A DNA stretch of 64,000 nt from DASSUW01 sp963835525 (GTDB lineage Bacteria; Actinomycetota; Thermoleophilia; Solirubrobacterales; Solirubrobacteraceae), in NCBI GenBank assembly GCA_963835525.1, contig CAWIFM010000008.1:1054001-1118000 (forward strand), in the 5' to 3' direction. Under the pieces are notes generated by a model. It worked only from the letters and a program-made list of their open reading frames with translations, ran no database searches and was not told the origin of the DNA. Positions within the stretch are counted from its first letter, which is position 1; every line of letters begins with the position of its first letter. A program made the translations under genes and the position numbers. This document shows, piece by piece, positions 24,500 through 33,136 of this stretch.

Positions 24500-25031
24500 G
24501 GAATGCGGTCTGGCGCTCGCCCTGCAGATGGATGTCGAAGGCAAGCACACCGTCGAGTGGACGCGCGACCAGGGTCGCGCGCAGCGCCTCGTCCTCGATC
24601 GAGGAGAGCAGCGGGTCGGCCGCGTTCGCCTCCGCCTCGTCGGGGAAGTAGAGGCGCGTGTAGAGGTGGCGCAGCAGCCCGCGGGCGAGCACGCAGACGC
24701 CGATGTGAGGGGCCTGGTCCTCGACCCGGCCTGGCTTGACGGTGACGAACTCGAAGCGCCCCTCGGCGTCGGTCGGGCAGCGGCCGAAGCCGTCGAAGCC
24801 GTCCTCCAGCGGCAGCTCCTCGCGCGCGTCCTCCGGGTGCCGGTAGCGGCCGTGCCGGTTGGCCTGCCAGATCTCGATCAGCGCGTCGTCGACCGGCTGG
24901 CCGTCGCCGTCGATCACCGCGCCGACGATGCGGATCGCGTCCGGGTCGCCGGGGGACACGAGCCGCTCGCCGCCCTCATAGGGGAGCGCGTACTCGAAGA
25001 ACGGGCCGACGGTCTGCGACGGCGTGCTCAT
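24489..25031 (-). CDS. pcaG: Protocatechuate 3,4-dioxygenase alpha subunit
   Basis: A 180-residue intradiol dioxygenase alpha subunit: it opens with SQTVGPFFEYAL, then DALIEIWQANRHGRYRHPED and FDIHLQGERQTAFLDV at the C-terminus. As usual for alpha subunits, the full iron-ligand set is absent. It pairs with PcaH to open the protocatechuate ring between carbons 3 and 4. The ATG shares one base with the pcaH stop (TGATG), showing translational coupling. Confidence 0.93.
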   Translation of the reverse strand: MSTPSQTVGPFFEYALPYEGGERLVSPGDPDAIRIVGAVIDGDGQPVDDALIEIWQANRHGRYRHPEDAREELPLEDGFDGFGRCPTDAEGRFEFVTVKPGRVEDQAPHIGVCVLARGLLRHLYTRLYFPDEAEANAADPLLSSIEDEALRATLVARPLDGVLAFDIHLQGERQTAFLDV

Positions 25032-25726
25032 CAGTCCTCCATCGGCGTGGCCTCGCGCCCGCGCAGCACGATGTCGAACTGGTAGCCGAGCGCCCACTCG
25101 GACTCGGTGGTGCCGAGGTCGAAGCTCGCGATCATCCGCTCGCGCGCCGCCGGGTCGCGTACCGACTGGAAGATCGGGTCCTGGCCGAACAGCGGGTCGC
25201 CGGGGAAGTACATCTGCGTCACCAGCCGGGTCGCGAACGCGGTCCCGAACAGCGAGAAGTGGATGTGCGCGGGCCGCCACGCGTTGGCGTGGTTGCCCCA
25301 CGGGTAGGCGCCCGGCTTGATCGTGACGAAGCGGTAGCGGCCCTCGTCGTCGGTCATGGCGCGGCCAGCGCCGGTGAAGTTGGGGTCGAGCGGGGCCGGG
25401 TGGCGGTCGGCGCGGTGGATGTAGCGCCCGGCGGCGTTGCACTGCCAGATCTCCACGAGCGAGTTGCGGACGGGGCGCCCGTCGCCGTCGAGCACGCGGC
25501 CGGTGACGATGATCCGCTCGCCCAGCGGCTCGAGCTCGTGCTGCCTCGTGAGATCGTGGTCGAGCGGCCCGACACGGTCGTGGCCGTAGACCGGCCCGGT
25601 GATCTCGGACAGCGTGTGGGGGAGCAGGATCAGCGGCTTGTCGGGCGCCCGCCGCTCCGTCGAGCGGTACTCGGGCGTGAGGTACGCGGGGTGGGTGCCG
25701 TTGTCGTCTCGGCGGTACCCGTTCAT
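25031..25726 (-). CDS. pcaH: Protocatechuate 3,4-dioxygenase beta subunit
   Basis: A 231-residue catalytic subunit. The Fe(III) ligands are visible as Tyr in AGRYIHRADRH, Tyr in KPGAYPWGN, and His-x-His in WRPAHIHFSLFG. It performs intradiol ring cleavage of protocatechuate to 3-carboxy-cis,cis-muconate. The ATG at 25726 overlaps the stop of pcaF (ATGA). Length and motif order are standard for PcaH. Confidence 0.95.
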   Translation of the reverse strand: MNGYRRDDNGTHPAYLTPEYRSTERRAPDKPLILLPHTLSEITGPVYGHDRVGPLDHDLTRQHELEPLGERIIVTGRVLDGDGRPVRNSLVEIWQCNAAGRYIHRADRHPAPLDPNFTGAGRAMTDDEGRYRFVTIKPGAYPWGNHANAWRPAHIHFSLFGTAFATRLVTQMYFPGDPLFGQDPIFQSVRDPAARERMIASFDLGTTESEWALGYQFDIVLRGREATPMED

Positions 25727-26868
25727 GCCTCGATCACCATCGCGACCCCCTGTCCGACGCCGATGCACATCGTCGCCAGGCCCCAGCCGCCGCCGCGCCG
25801 CTGGAGCTCGTGCGCGAGCGTGGTCAGCAGCCGCGTGCCCGAGTTGCCGAGCGCGTGCCCGAGCGCGATCGCGCCGCCGTTGACGTTGAGGATCTCGGGA
25901 TCGAGCTCGGTCCACTCGGCCAGGCAGGCCAGCGACTGCGCCGCGAACGCCTCGTTGAGCTCGACCGCCTTCAGATCGCCCCACCCGATGCCGGCGCGCT
26001 CGAGCGCTTTGTTCGCCGCCTCGACCGGGCCGATGCCATAGAGCTGCGGCTCGACGGCGCTGGATGCGCGGCTCGCGATGCGGGCGAGGGCGCCGTCCGC
26101 GTCCCCGGAGAGCAGCACGGCCGAGGCGCCGTCGTTCATCGGCGACGAGTTGCCCGCCGTCACCGTGCCGTCCTTGCGGAACACGGGCTTGAGCTGGCCG
26201 AGCTTCTCCAGCGTGGAGTCGGCGCGGATGTTCTCGTCGCGCTCGAGCTCCTCCATCGCGACGACCTCGTCGGCGAACGCGCCGCGGTCCCAGGCGCCGG
26301 CCGCCTTCTGATGGCTGTTGAGCGCGAACTCGTCCTGCTGCTCGCGCGTGATGCCGTACCGGTCGGCGAGGATCTCGGCGCCCTCGCCGAGCGACACGGT
26401 CCACTCGCCGGGCATCTCGGGGTTGACCATCCGCCAGCCGAGCGTGGTGCTGTACATGGTCTCGCTCGTGCGGGGGAAGGGCTTGTCGGGCTTGAGCACC
26501 ACCCACGGAGCGCGGCTCATCGACTCCACGCCGCCGGCGATGCAGACTCCCTCGTCGCCGGCCGCGATCGCGCGGCTGGCGCTGAACGCCGCCTCCATGC
26601 CGGAGCCGCACAGGCGGTTCACCGTGGCCCCGGGGATCGAGGTCGGCAGGCCGGCGAGCAGCACGGCCATGCGGGCGACGTTGCGGTTGTCCTCGCCCGC
26701 CTGGTTGGCGTCACCGAAGTAGACCTCGTCGACGGTCTCGATCCCGTTGCGCTCAGCGAGCGCGCGCACGACGGTGGCGGCGAGGTCGTCGGGCCGCGTT
26801 GCCGCCAGCGAGCCGCCGAGCTTGCCGACCGGAGTGCGCACGGCGTCGCGGATGAAGACGTCAGGCAT
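25723..26868 (-). CDS. pcaF: 3-Oxoadipyl-CoA thiolase
   Basis: A 381-residue thiolase. The acylated cysteine is in NRLCGSGMEA (about residue 87), the catalytic His in NGGAIALGHALGNSG, and the second Cys in MCIGVGQG. Within the pca operon the expected reaction is thiolysis of beta-ketoadipyl-CoA to succinyl-CoA and acetyl-CoA, the last step of the pathway. The ATG lies inside the 3' end of pcaJ (8-bp overlap) with GGGAG just upstream. Confidence 0.92.
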   Translation of the reverse strand: MPDVFIRDAVRTPVGKLGGSLAATRPDDLAATVVRALAERNGIETVDEVYFGDANQAGEDNRNVARMAVLLAGLPTSIPGATVNRLCGSGMEAAFSASRAIAAGDEGVCIAGGVESMSRAPWVVLKPDKPFPRTSETMYSTTLGWRMVNPEMPGEWTVSLGEGAEILADRYGITREQQDEFALNSHQKAAGAWDRGAFADEVVAMEELERDENIRADSTLEKLGQLKPVFRKDGTVTAGNSSPMNDGASAVLLSGDADGALARIASRASSAVEPQLYGIGPVEAANKALERAGIGWGDLKAVELNEAFAAQSLACLAEWTELDPEILNVNGGAIALGHALGNSGTRLLTTLAHELQRRGGGWGLATMCIGVGQGVAMVIEA

Positions 26869-27547
26869 TCAGCTCCCGGAGGGCGTCGAGCTCGTCGGCC
26901 GTCGGCGGATCCGTGGTCTCGAGGTCGTCGGCGACTTTCAGGTCCCAGCCCGTCGCCTCGCGCGCCTGCTCGACCGTCACTCCGGGGTGCAGCGCCTCGA
27001 GCACGAGCTCGTCGCGGCGGCGCAGGACGCCGAGGTCGGTGATGACGACCTGGTCCTGCGCGCCGAGCGACGTCTTGAAGTCCAGCTCGTCCACGAAGGA
27101 GCGCGGCGACTGGCGGATGATCGTGATCACCCGCCGAGTGTGCGCCGCGATCTCAGGCGCGCCGCCGGCCCCTGGCAAGCGCACCTTCGGCTCGTCGTAC
27201 GAGCCGATGACCGTTGAGTTCAGGTTGCCGTGGCGATCGATCTGGGCCGCGCCGAGGAATCCGACGTCGATCCGGCCGCCCTGCAACCAGTAATTGAAGA
27301 TTTCGGGTACGGATACCACTGAATCGGCGGTCTCCGCAAGGTCACCGTCACCGATCGACAACGGCAGCCGGGTCGGCTTGGAGCCGATCGTGCCCGATTC
27401 GTAGATCAGCACGACGTCCGGCGCGTGCCGTCCGCGGGCCAGGTTTGCGGCGGTCGAGGGCAGGCCGATGCCGACGAAGCAGACCTCGCCGTCGCGCAGC
27501 TCGCGGGCCGCGGCCACGGTCATCATCTCGTCGGCGCTGTGCTCCAC
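26861..27547 (-). CDS. pcaJ: 3-Oxoadipate CoA-transferase subunit B
   Basis: A 228-residue family I CoA-transferase beta subunit. It has EVCFVGIGLPSTAANLA, the catalytic glutamate in LIYESGTIGSKP, and LQGGRIDVGFLGAAQID. With PcaI it transfers CoA from succinyl-CoA to beta-ketoadipate. I prefer the GTG at 27547, because GGAGG lies about ten bases upstream and family members carry a few residues before EMMTVAAAREL; the ATG at 27526, overlapping the pcaI stop, is the alternative. Confidence 0.9.
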   Translation of the reverse strand: MEHSADEMMTVAAARELRDGEVCFVGIGLPSTAANLARGRHAPDVVLIYESGTIGSKPTRLPLSIGDGDLAETADSVVSVPEIFNYWLQGGRIDVGFLGAAQIDRHGNLNSTVIGSYDEPKVRLPGAGGAPEIAAHTRRVITIIRQSPRSFVDELDFKTSLGAQDQVVITDLGVLRRRDELVLEALHPGVTVEQAREATGWDLKVADDLETTDPPTADELDALRELNA

Positions 27548-28335
27548 AGGACGTGCTCCTCCATCCACGCCTTGAACGTGTCGCGGTCGCGCGCGATCGG
27601 GTCCCAGGCCTTGTAGAAGTCGTTGTCGCGGTCGTAGTAGGAGTGGGCGTAGGAGGGGTGGGCGCCGCGCGGCGCCTCGGCCACCGCGGTGACCGCCCAG
27701 TTCGGGATGACGATGGCGCCGGGCCTCGGCTCGAGCTCGTCGACGATCTCCTCGACCGTCACGAGGGAGCGCTGCGCGGCCAGCACGACCTCCTTCTGGA
27801 TGCCGACGATGCCCCACAGCTGGACGTTGCCCTTCCGGTCCGCCCGCTGGGCGTGGACGATGCCGACGTCCGGCCGCAGGGCGGGCACGGCGGTCAGCTC
27901 CTCGCCCGTGAACGGGCACGTGATCCGGGCGACGTTCGTCTTGAGGTCCGTGCCCGTGGCTCCGCGCATGACGCCGAAGGGCAGCCGCGCGGCGCCCGCC
28001 GCGTAGCGGTTGGCCATCGCGGCGTGCGTGTGCTCCTCGAGCTCTAGCGGCTCGGGCCAGCCGTTCTCGACGGCGTCGCGCAGCCGGCGCAGCGAGCCGA
28101 CGCCGGGGTTGCCGCCCCACGAGAACACCAGCCGGCGCGCGCAGCCCATCCCGATCATCTGGTCGTAGATCAGGTCCGGCGTCATCCGGATCAGCTCGAG
28201 CCGCCTGCGCTCCTGGCGCACGATCTCGTGGCCGGCGGCGAACGGGATCAGGTGCGTGAAGCCCTCGAGTGCGACGCTGTCGCCGTCGTGCACGAGCGTC
28301 CGGATCGCGTCGGAGAGGGTGGTGACGTCGGCCAC
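27523..28335 (-). CDS. pcaI: 3-Oxoadipate CoA-transferase subunit A
   Basis: A 270-residue CoA-transferase alpha subunit. SVALEGFTHLIPFAAGHEIVR is the glycine-rich N-terminal block, and RADRKGNVQLWG and PNWAVTAVAEAPRGAHPSYA are typical of the actinobacterial PcaI group. It is the first gene of the minus-strand pca operon. The GTG at 28335 lies four bases after the TetR stop, and a palindrome (28346-28362) sits just upstream inside the TetR 3' end, so the operon may have its own promoter as well as read-through from the TetR gene. Confidence 0.9.
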   Translation of the reverse strand: MADVTTLSDAIRTLVHDGDSVALEGFTHLIPFAAGHEIVRQERRRLELIRMTPDLIYDQMIGMGCARRLVFSWGGNPGVGSLRRLRDAVENGWPEPLELEEHTHAAMANRYAAGAARLPFGVMRGATGTDLKTNVARITCPFTGEELTAVPALRPDVGIVHAQRADRKGNVQLWGIVGIQKEVVLAAQRSLVTVEEIVDELEPRPGAIVIPNWAVTAVAEAPRGAHPSYAHSYYDRDNDFYKAWDPIARDRDTFKAWMEEHVLWSTAPTR

Positions 28336-28339
28336 CGGG

Positions 28340-28984
28340 CTAGTTTGTCAAATCAATTGACAGATAGCCCACGACCATGTCGCCGAGCATGCTCCGGTAG
28401 TGCTCGCGGCGCTTCGGGTCGGCCAGGTCGCGGTCGAACAGCGTCCCGAAGGTGTGGCGGTTGGCCACGCGGAACACGCAGAAGGCGCTGATCATCATGT
28501 GCACGTCGATCGCGTCGACGTCGGGCCGGAACAGTCCCTTGCCGCGGCCGCGCTCGAGGATCCGCTCGAGCAGGTCGATGGCCGGCGTCCCGAGCTCGGC
28601 GATCGCCTGCGACCGCGCCATGTGCTCGGCGTGGTGGATGTTCTCGATGCTCACGAGCCGGATGAACTCCGGGTGCGCCTCGTGGTGGTCGAAGGTCAGC
28701 TCGGCGATCCGGCGCACGGCCGCGTCGGGCTCGAGGCCGTCGACGTCGACCTGCTTCTCGGCCTGCCGCACCGCGGTGTAGGCGCGCTCGAGCACCGCGA
28801 TGTAGAGCTGCTCCTTGCCGCCGAAGTAGTAGTAGATCATGCGCTTGGTGGTGCGCATGCGCTCGGCCATGTCGTCGACGCGCGCGCCGGCGTAGCCGTT
28901 GGCGGCGAACTCGCGCGTCGCCACCTCGAGGATCTCGTTCCGCGTCCGCTCGGCGTCGCGCTGGCGTTCCGGTGCGGCCGCCAT
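28340..28984 (-). CDS. TetR-family regulator of the pca/quinate cluster
   Basis: About 214 residues. The N-terminal HTH (TRNEILEVATREFAANGYAG; MRTTKRMIYYYFGGKEQLYI) is typical of TetR, and the C-terminal ligand domain has a Tet_C_33-like helix set. It is placed between pcaI and the divergent quinate operon, so it probably senses an aromatic or quinate-pathway metabolite. The ATG at 28984 is preceded by TACAAT eight bases upstream, pointing to a leaderless start; an ATG at 29014 in the same frame would add ten residues. A 24-bp palindrome at 29028 lies in the intergenic region it would control. Confidence 0.85.
   Translation of the reverse strand: MAAAPERQRDAERTRNEILEVATREFAANGYAGARVDDMAERMRTTKRMIYYYFGGKEQLYIAVLERAYTAVRQAEKQVDVDGLEPDAAVRRIAELTFDHHEAHPEFIRLVSIENIHHAEHMARSQAIAELGTPAIDLLERILERGRGKGLFRPDVDAIDVHMMISAFCVFRVANRHTFGTLFDRDLADPKRREHYRSMLGDMVVGYLSIDLTN
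28346..28362. promoter_or_regulatory. Palindrome immediately upstream of pcaI
   Basis: TGTCAA-ATCAA-TTGACA is a perfect 6-bp inverted repeat with a 5-bp spacer, AT-rich against its surroundings and 11 bp from the pcaI GTG. It lies within the last codons of the TetR gene. It may be an operator for that regulator or the FadR-type protein at 33381; there is no direct evidence. Confidence 0.4.
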
Positions 28985-29027
28985 CCCGGCCGATTGTATG
29001 GCGTTTGACATCATCGGCGATCGGTGA

Positions 29028-29051
29028 GTAACGTACCAGTTCGTACATTAC
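29028..29051. promoter_or_regulatory. Operator-like palindrome between tetR and the quinate operon
   Basis: GTAACGTAC-CAGTTC-GTACATTAC has 9-bp arms matching at eight positions and lies in the divergent promoter region, 16 bp before the GTG of the dehydrogenase gene. Its size and symmetry suit a TetR dimer or pair of dimers. The adjacent TetR gene is the obvious candidate. Confidence 0.55.
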
Positions 29052-29067
29052 GACGCGGGGGAGGACC

Positions 29068-29883
29068 GTGGAGCGGTACGAGGTCGGACTGATCGGCGCG
29101 GGGATCGGCACATCGCTGAGCCCGGCGCTGCACGAGCGCGAGGCAGCCGAGCTCGACCTCGACTACGCCTACCGGCTGATCGAGATCGGCGAGCAGGACG
29201 TCGGCGACGTGCTCGATCGCGCCCGGCAGGCGGGGTTCCGCGGCGTCAACGTCACCCGACCCTGCAAGCAGGACGTGGTCGCCCACCTCGACGCGCTGTC
29301 CGACGACGCCGACGCGCTGCAGGCGGTCAACACCGTCGTCTTCGAGGGCGGTCGCACCGTCGGCCACAACACCGACACGACCGGCTTCGCCGAGCACTTC
29401 GCGCGCCACCTGCCCGACGCCGAGCTCGACCACGTCGTGCTGCTCGGCGGCGGCGGCGCCGGCACCGCCGTGGGGCTCGCCGCGCTCCGGCTCGGCGCCG
29501 GCCGGCTGGCCGTCGTCGACGTCGACCGCGAGCGGGCCGAGGCCTGCGCGCGCCGGCTCGGCGCCGAGGTCGGGACGCTCGAGAGCCTCGCGGACGCCGA
29601 CGGGCTGATCCATGCGACGCCGACCGGCATGGAGGGGCATCCCGGCCTGCCGCTCGACGAGGACGCGCTGCACCCGGACCTGTGGGTCGCCGAGGTCGTC
29701 TATCGCCCGCTCGAGACCGATCTGCTCCGGCGCGCGCGGGAGATCGGCTGCCGCACGCTCGACGGCGGCGGCATGGCCGTCTTCCAGGCCGCCGACTCGT
29801 TCGAGCTGTTCACCGGCGTGGAGGCCGACCGCGACCGGATGCTGCGGCACTTCGCCGAGCTCGTGGGGGCGCCCGCGCGATGA
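29068..29883 (+). CDS. Shikimate/quinate 5-dehydrogenase
   Basis: A 271-residue AroE-family enzyme. The substrate-binding Ser region is GTSLSPALHE, the catalytic Lys is in GVNVTRPCKQDVV, the Asn/Asp set is HNTDTTGF, and the Rossmann glycine loop is LLGGGGAGTAVGLAAL. Its place as first gene before 3-dehydroshikimate dehydratase and a transporter, facing the pca operon, indicates a catabolic role (shikimate to 3-dehydroshikimate, or quinate to 3-dehydroquinate). The GTG has a strong GGGGGAGG ribosome-binding site. No 3-dehydroquinase gene is in the window, which slightly favours shikimate as substrate. Confidence 0.88.
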   Translation: MERYEVGLIGAGIGTSLSPALHEREAAELDLDYAYRLIEIGEQDVGDVLDRARQAGFRGVNVTRPCKQDVVAHLDALSDDADALQAVNTVVFEGGRTVGHNTDTTGFAEHFARHLPDAELDHVVLLGGGGAGTAVGLAALRLGAGRLAVVDVDRERAEACARRLGAEVGTLESLADADGLIHATPTGMEGHPGLPLDEDALHPDLWVAEVVYRPLETDLLRRAREIGCRTLDGGGMAVFQAADSFELFTGVEADRDRMLRHFAELVGAPAR

Positions 29884-31641
29884 GGCGCTCGATCGCCACC
29901 GTGTGCCTCAGCGGCACGCTCGACGAGAAGCTCGCCGCGGCTGCGCGCGCCGGCTTCGACGGCGTCGAGATCTTCGAGGCCGACCTGCTCAACTCGCCGC
30001 TCCCGCCGGCCGAGGTCCGGCGCGTGGCCGAGGACCTCGGGCTGACGATCGACCTCTACCAGCCGTTCCGCGACTTCGAGGCCGTCCCGGAGCCCGATCT
30101 TCCGCCGCGCGGAGGCCAAGTTCGACGTCATGGAGCAGCTCGGCGCCGACACGCTGCTGGTCTGCTCCAACGTCTCGCCGGAGGCGATCGACGACGACGA
30201 CCTGGCCGCCGAGCAGCTGCACGCGCTGGCCGAGCGAGCGCACGCGCGCGGCCTGCGCATCGCCTACGAGGCGCTCGCCTGGGGCCGCCACGTCAACGAG
30301 TATGACCACGCGTGGCGGATCGTCGAGGCGGCGGACCACCCGGCGCTCGGCACCTGCCTGGACTCCTTCCACATCCTCTCGCGCGGCACCGACCTCGGGG
30401 CGATCGCCGGCATCGACAAGGTCTTCTACCTCCAGCTCGCCGACGCGCCGCACCTGAGCATGGACGTGCTCCAGTGGAGCCGCCATCACCGCTGCTTCCC
30501 GGGCCAGGGCTCGTTCGACCTCGCGGACTTCGTGGCGCGCGTGCTGGCGACGGGCTACGACGGGCCGCTCTCGCTCGAGGTCTTCAACGACGTCTTCCGC
30601 CAGGCCGACCCCGACCGCACGGCGATCGACGCCATGCGCTCGCTGCTGGTGCTCGAGGACGAGCTGCCGGCGTCGCCGGCGCTCGACGGGTTCGCCTTCG
30701 TGGAGATCGGCGTCGACGGGCCCCACACCGAGGAGCTCCTTCGCACGCTCGGGTTCTCCCACGTCGGCCCGCACCGCAGCAAGCCCGTGCAGCTGTGGCA
30801 GCACGGCGACATCCGCATCGTGGTGAACCACGGCGTAGGCGACGACGATCCCGAGGTCGTCGCGGTCGCCGTCGAGAGCGCCGACCCGCACGCGTCCGCC
30901 GAGCGTGCCGAGGCGCTGCTCGCCCCGGTACTCGAGCGCCGCCGCGGCCCCGACGAGGCCGACCTCGCGGCCGTCGCCGCCCCCGACGGCACGTCGGTCT
31001 TCTTCTGCGGCCCGGACGAGAGCTGGCTGCGCGACTTCGTCGCCCTCGAGTCCGAGCCCGGCGACGGCGTGCCGATCGACCGCATCGACCACATCACGCT
31101 CGCCCAGCCGTTCGACGCCTTCGACGAGGCCGGGCTGTTCTACCGCTCGGTGCTCGACCTGCGGCCCGCCGAGAGCGCCGAGCTGGCCGCGCCGGGCGGC
31201 CTGGTACGCAGCCGGGCGCTGGCGAACGGCCCCGTGCGGATCGTGCTCAACGTGCCCGCGCTGGCCGGCACCCAGACCGGCCAGGCCGAGCTCCAGCACG
31301 TGGCCTTCGCGTGCGAGGGCGCGCTCGCCGCCGCGCGCGCGATGCACGAGCGTGGCGCGCCGATCCTTCCTATCCCGGGCAACTACTACGACGATCTCGC
31401 CGCTCGCTACGAGCTGCCGTTCCTCGACGAGCTGCGCGAGCTGGACGTGCTCTACGACCGCAGCGAGAGCGGCGAGCTCCTGCACTTCTACAGCGCCCTC
31501 GAGGGCCGCGTGTTCTTCGAGGTGCTCGAGCGGCGGGGGACCTATGACGGCTACGGGGCCGCGAACTCACCCGTGCGGATGGCAGCGCAACGAACCACCA
31601 CGAGGAGGAGACATGCAGCGCACGCAGGTCGTCGAAGCTGA
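29880..31641 (+). pseudogene. quiC: 3-Dehydroshikimate dehydratase (two-domain QuiC), apparent +1 frameshift
   Basis: The start (ATG overlapping the dehydrogenase stop) encodes RSIATVCLSGTLDEKLAAAA and a TIM-barrel up to DFEAVPEPD. Then the frame is lost at about 30099. The rest continues in the next frame as FRRAEAKFDVMEQLGADTLL, through the metal-site blocks (VFYLQLADAP, SLEVFNDVFR), and into a C-terminal VOC/HPPD-like domain (about residues 285-580). Deleting one C in GAT-C-TTC joins the frames, although the joint would be a few residues shorter than usual, so a somewhat larger indel is possible. QuiC converts 3-dehydroshikimate to protocatechuate. It overlaps the transporter gene by 29 bp. 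Confidence 0.82.
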
Positions 31642-33055
31642 GCCGGTCAAGGGCCGGTTCACGCGCGCGGCGTCGGAGGAGCGCGAGCTGCCCGAGCCGC
31701 CGCCGCTGCGCCGGCTGATCGGGCCGAGCATCATCCTGATCGGCGTCGGCATCGCCAGCGGCGAGTACATCCTCTACCCGTTCATCGCCTCGCAGGCCGG
31801 GCTCGTGTTCCTGTGGGCCGCCGTCGTCGGCGTCCTCATCCAGTTCTTCATCAACATGGAGATCGAGCGCTACACGCTGGCCACCGGCGAGACCGCGATC
31901 GGCGGCTTCATGCGCATGTGGAAGCCGTGGGGCGGCGTCCTCGCCGGCGGCGCGATCCTCGCCACCATGTGGCCGGGCTGGGCCACGTCGGCCGCCACCA
32001 TCACGACCTTCGCGTTCGGCGGCGGCGACCCGGTCGTGATCGCCATCGCCGGGCTGCTCGCGATCGGCATCACGCTGACCGCGTCACCGGTCGTCTACCA
32101 GACCGTCGAGAAGCTGCAGTTCGTCAAGGTCGGCGCCGTGGTCGTGCTGCTCGTGGTCGGCCTGTTCGCCGTGATCAGCGCGGACGCCTATCGCGGCACG
32201 AGCGAGATCGTCACCAGCTTCGGCACCTTCCCGAGCGAGATCCCGATCGCCATCCTCGTCGGCGCGCTTGCGGCCGCCGGCGCCGGCGGCGCCAACAACC
32301 TCGTCCAGAGCAACTGGATCCGCGACAAGGGCTTCGGGATGGGCAAGTACGTGCCGCGGATCGTGTCCCCGATCACGGGCCAGGAGGAGGCGGCGCCGGA
32401 CAGCGAGCGGTTGAGCTTCCCGCAGGACGAGGCCAACCTCGGCCGCTGGCGGACCTGGTGGAAGCGCGCGAACACCGAGCAGCTCGTGTCCTTCGCGCTG
32501 ATCGGCGGGCTCGCGATCATCGTCTTCTCGCTGATCGCCTACACGACGGTCTACAAGCATCCGGACCTGCCGGACTCGAGCGGCTTCGACTTCATCGCGC
32601 TCGAGGGCGACGTGCTCGACGCGTCCGTCGGCACGTGGTTCGGCACGCTGTTCCTGGCCGTCGGCGCCGTCAGCCTGTTCGCCGCCGCGCTGGGCATCGT
32701 CGACTACGTGGCTCGCCTCGTGGCGGACGTCATCCACGTCGGCTACACGCGGGATCGCGGGACCATCAGCGAGAGCCGGCTCTACTTCACGGTCGTCTGG
32801 TCCATGGTCATCTTCGGCAGCGCGATCCTGCTGCTGGGCTTCGACCAGCCGCTCGTGCTGATCACGATCTCGACGGTGCTGGGCGGCGCGATCATGTTCG
32901 TCTACACGATCCTGCTGCTGGTCACGAACCGGCGCTACCTGCCGGAGGCCATCCAGCTGCGCGGCTACCGCGTCGGCATCCTGCTGTTCGCGGTCGTCAT
33001 GCTCGGCACGACGACGGCGATCGTGGGCGTCGACCAGATCGGGAACCTCCTATGA
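31613..33055 (+). CDS. Nramp-like transporter lacking the metal-binding motifs
   Basis: A 480-residue protein with about 11-12 transmembrane segments and Nramp/APC-fold resemblance. TM1 reads GPSIILIGVGIASGEYILYPF where true Nramps have DPGN. The TM6 equivalent reads AAAGAGGANNLVQSNW with no Met-Pro-His. The metal-chelating residues are therefore missing. Family members like this are usually annotated as divalent metal transporters, but here the gene lies in a quinate/shikimate operon and an organic-acid role is more likely (inference). ATG 31613 has a GAGGAGGAG site two bases upstream. Its stop overlaps a 27-codon gene. Confidence 0.75.
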   Translation: MQRTQVVEAEPVKGRFTRAASEERELPEPPPLRRLIGPSIILIGVGIASGEYILYPFIASQAGLVFLWAAVVGVLIQFFINMEIERYTLATGETAIGGFMRMWKPWGGVLAGGAILATMWPGWATSAATITTFAFGGGDPVVIAIAGLLAIGITLTASPVVYQTVEKLQFVKVGAVVVLLVVGLFAVISADAYRGTSEIVTSFGTFPSEIPIAILVGALAAAGAGGANNLVQSNWIRDKGFGMGKYVPRIVSPITGQEEAAPDSERLSFPQDEANLGRWRTWWKRANTEQLVSFALIGGLAIIVFSLIAYTTVYKHPDLPDSSGFDFIALEGDVLDASVGTWFGTLFLAVGAVSLFAAALGIVDYVARLVADVIHVGYTRDRGTISESRLYFTVVWSMVIFGSAILLLGFDQPLVLITISTVLGGAIMFVYTILLLVTNRRYLPEAIQLRGYRVGILLFAVVMLGTTTAIVGVDQIGNLL

Positions 33056-33135
33056 GGTTCGCCGCCCGCCTGATCGTCGCGCTCTTCCTCTGGGCCGGGA
33101 TCGTGGGGCTCGCCTACCTCGTGGGGTTGGCCTAG
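33052..33135 (+). CDS. 27-residue single-pass membrane peptide
   Basis: The ATG overlaps the transporter stop by four bases (ATGA). The product opens MRFAARLIVALFLWAG and continues as one hydrophobic helix ending in YLVGLA, with an Arg-rich N-terminal edge that predicts an inside-out orientation. Small single-pass proteins coupled this way often act as accessory subunits of the transporter, but no family is recognised. The overlap and the clean hydrophobic profile are the only evidence. Confidence 0.55.
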   Translation: MRFAARLIVALFLWAGIVGLAYLVGLA

Positions 33136-33136
33136 C

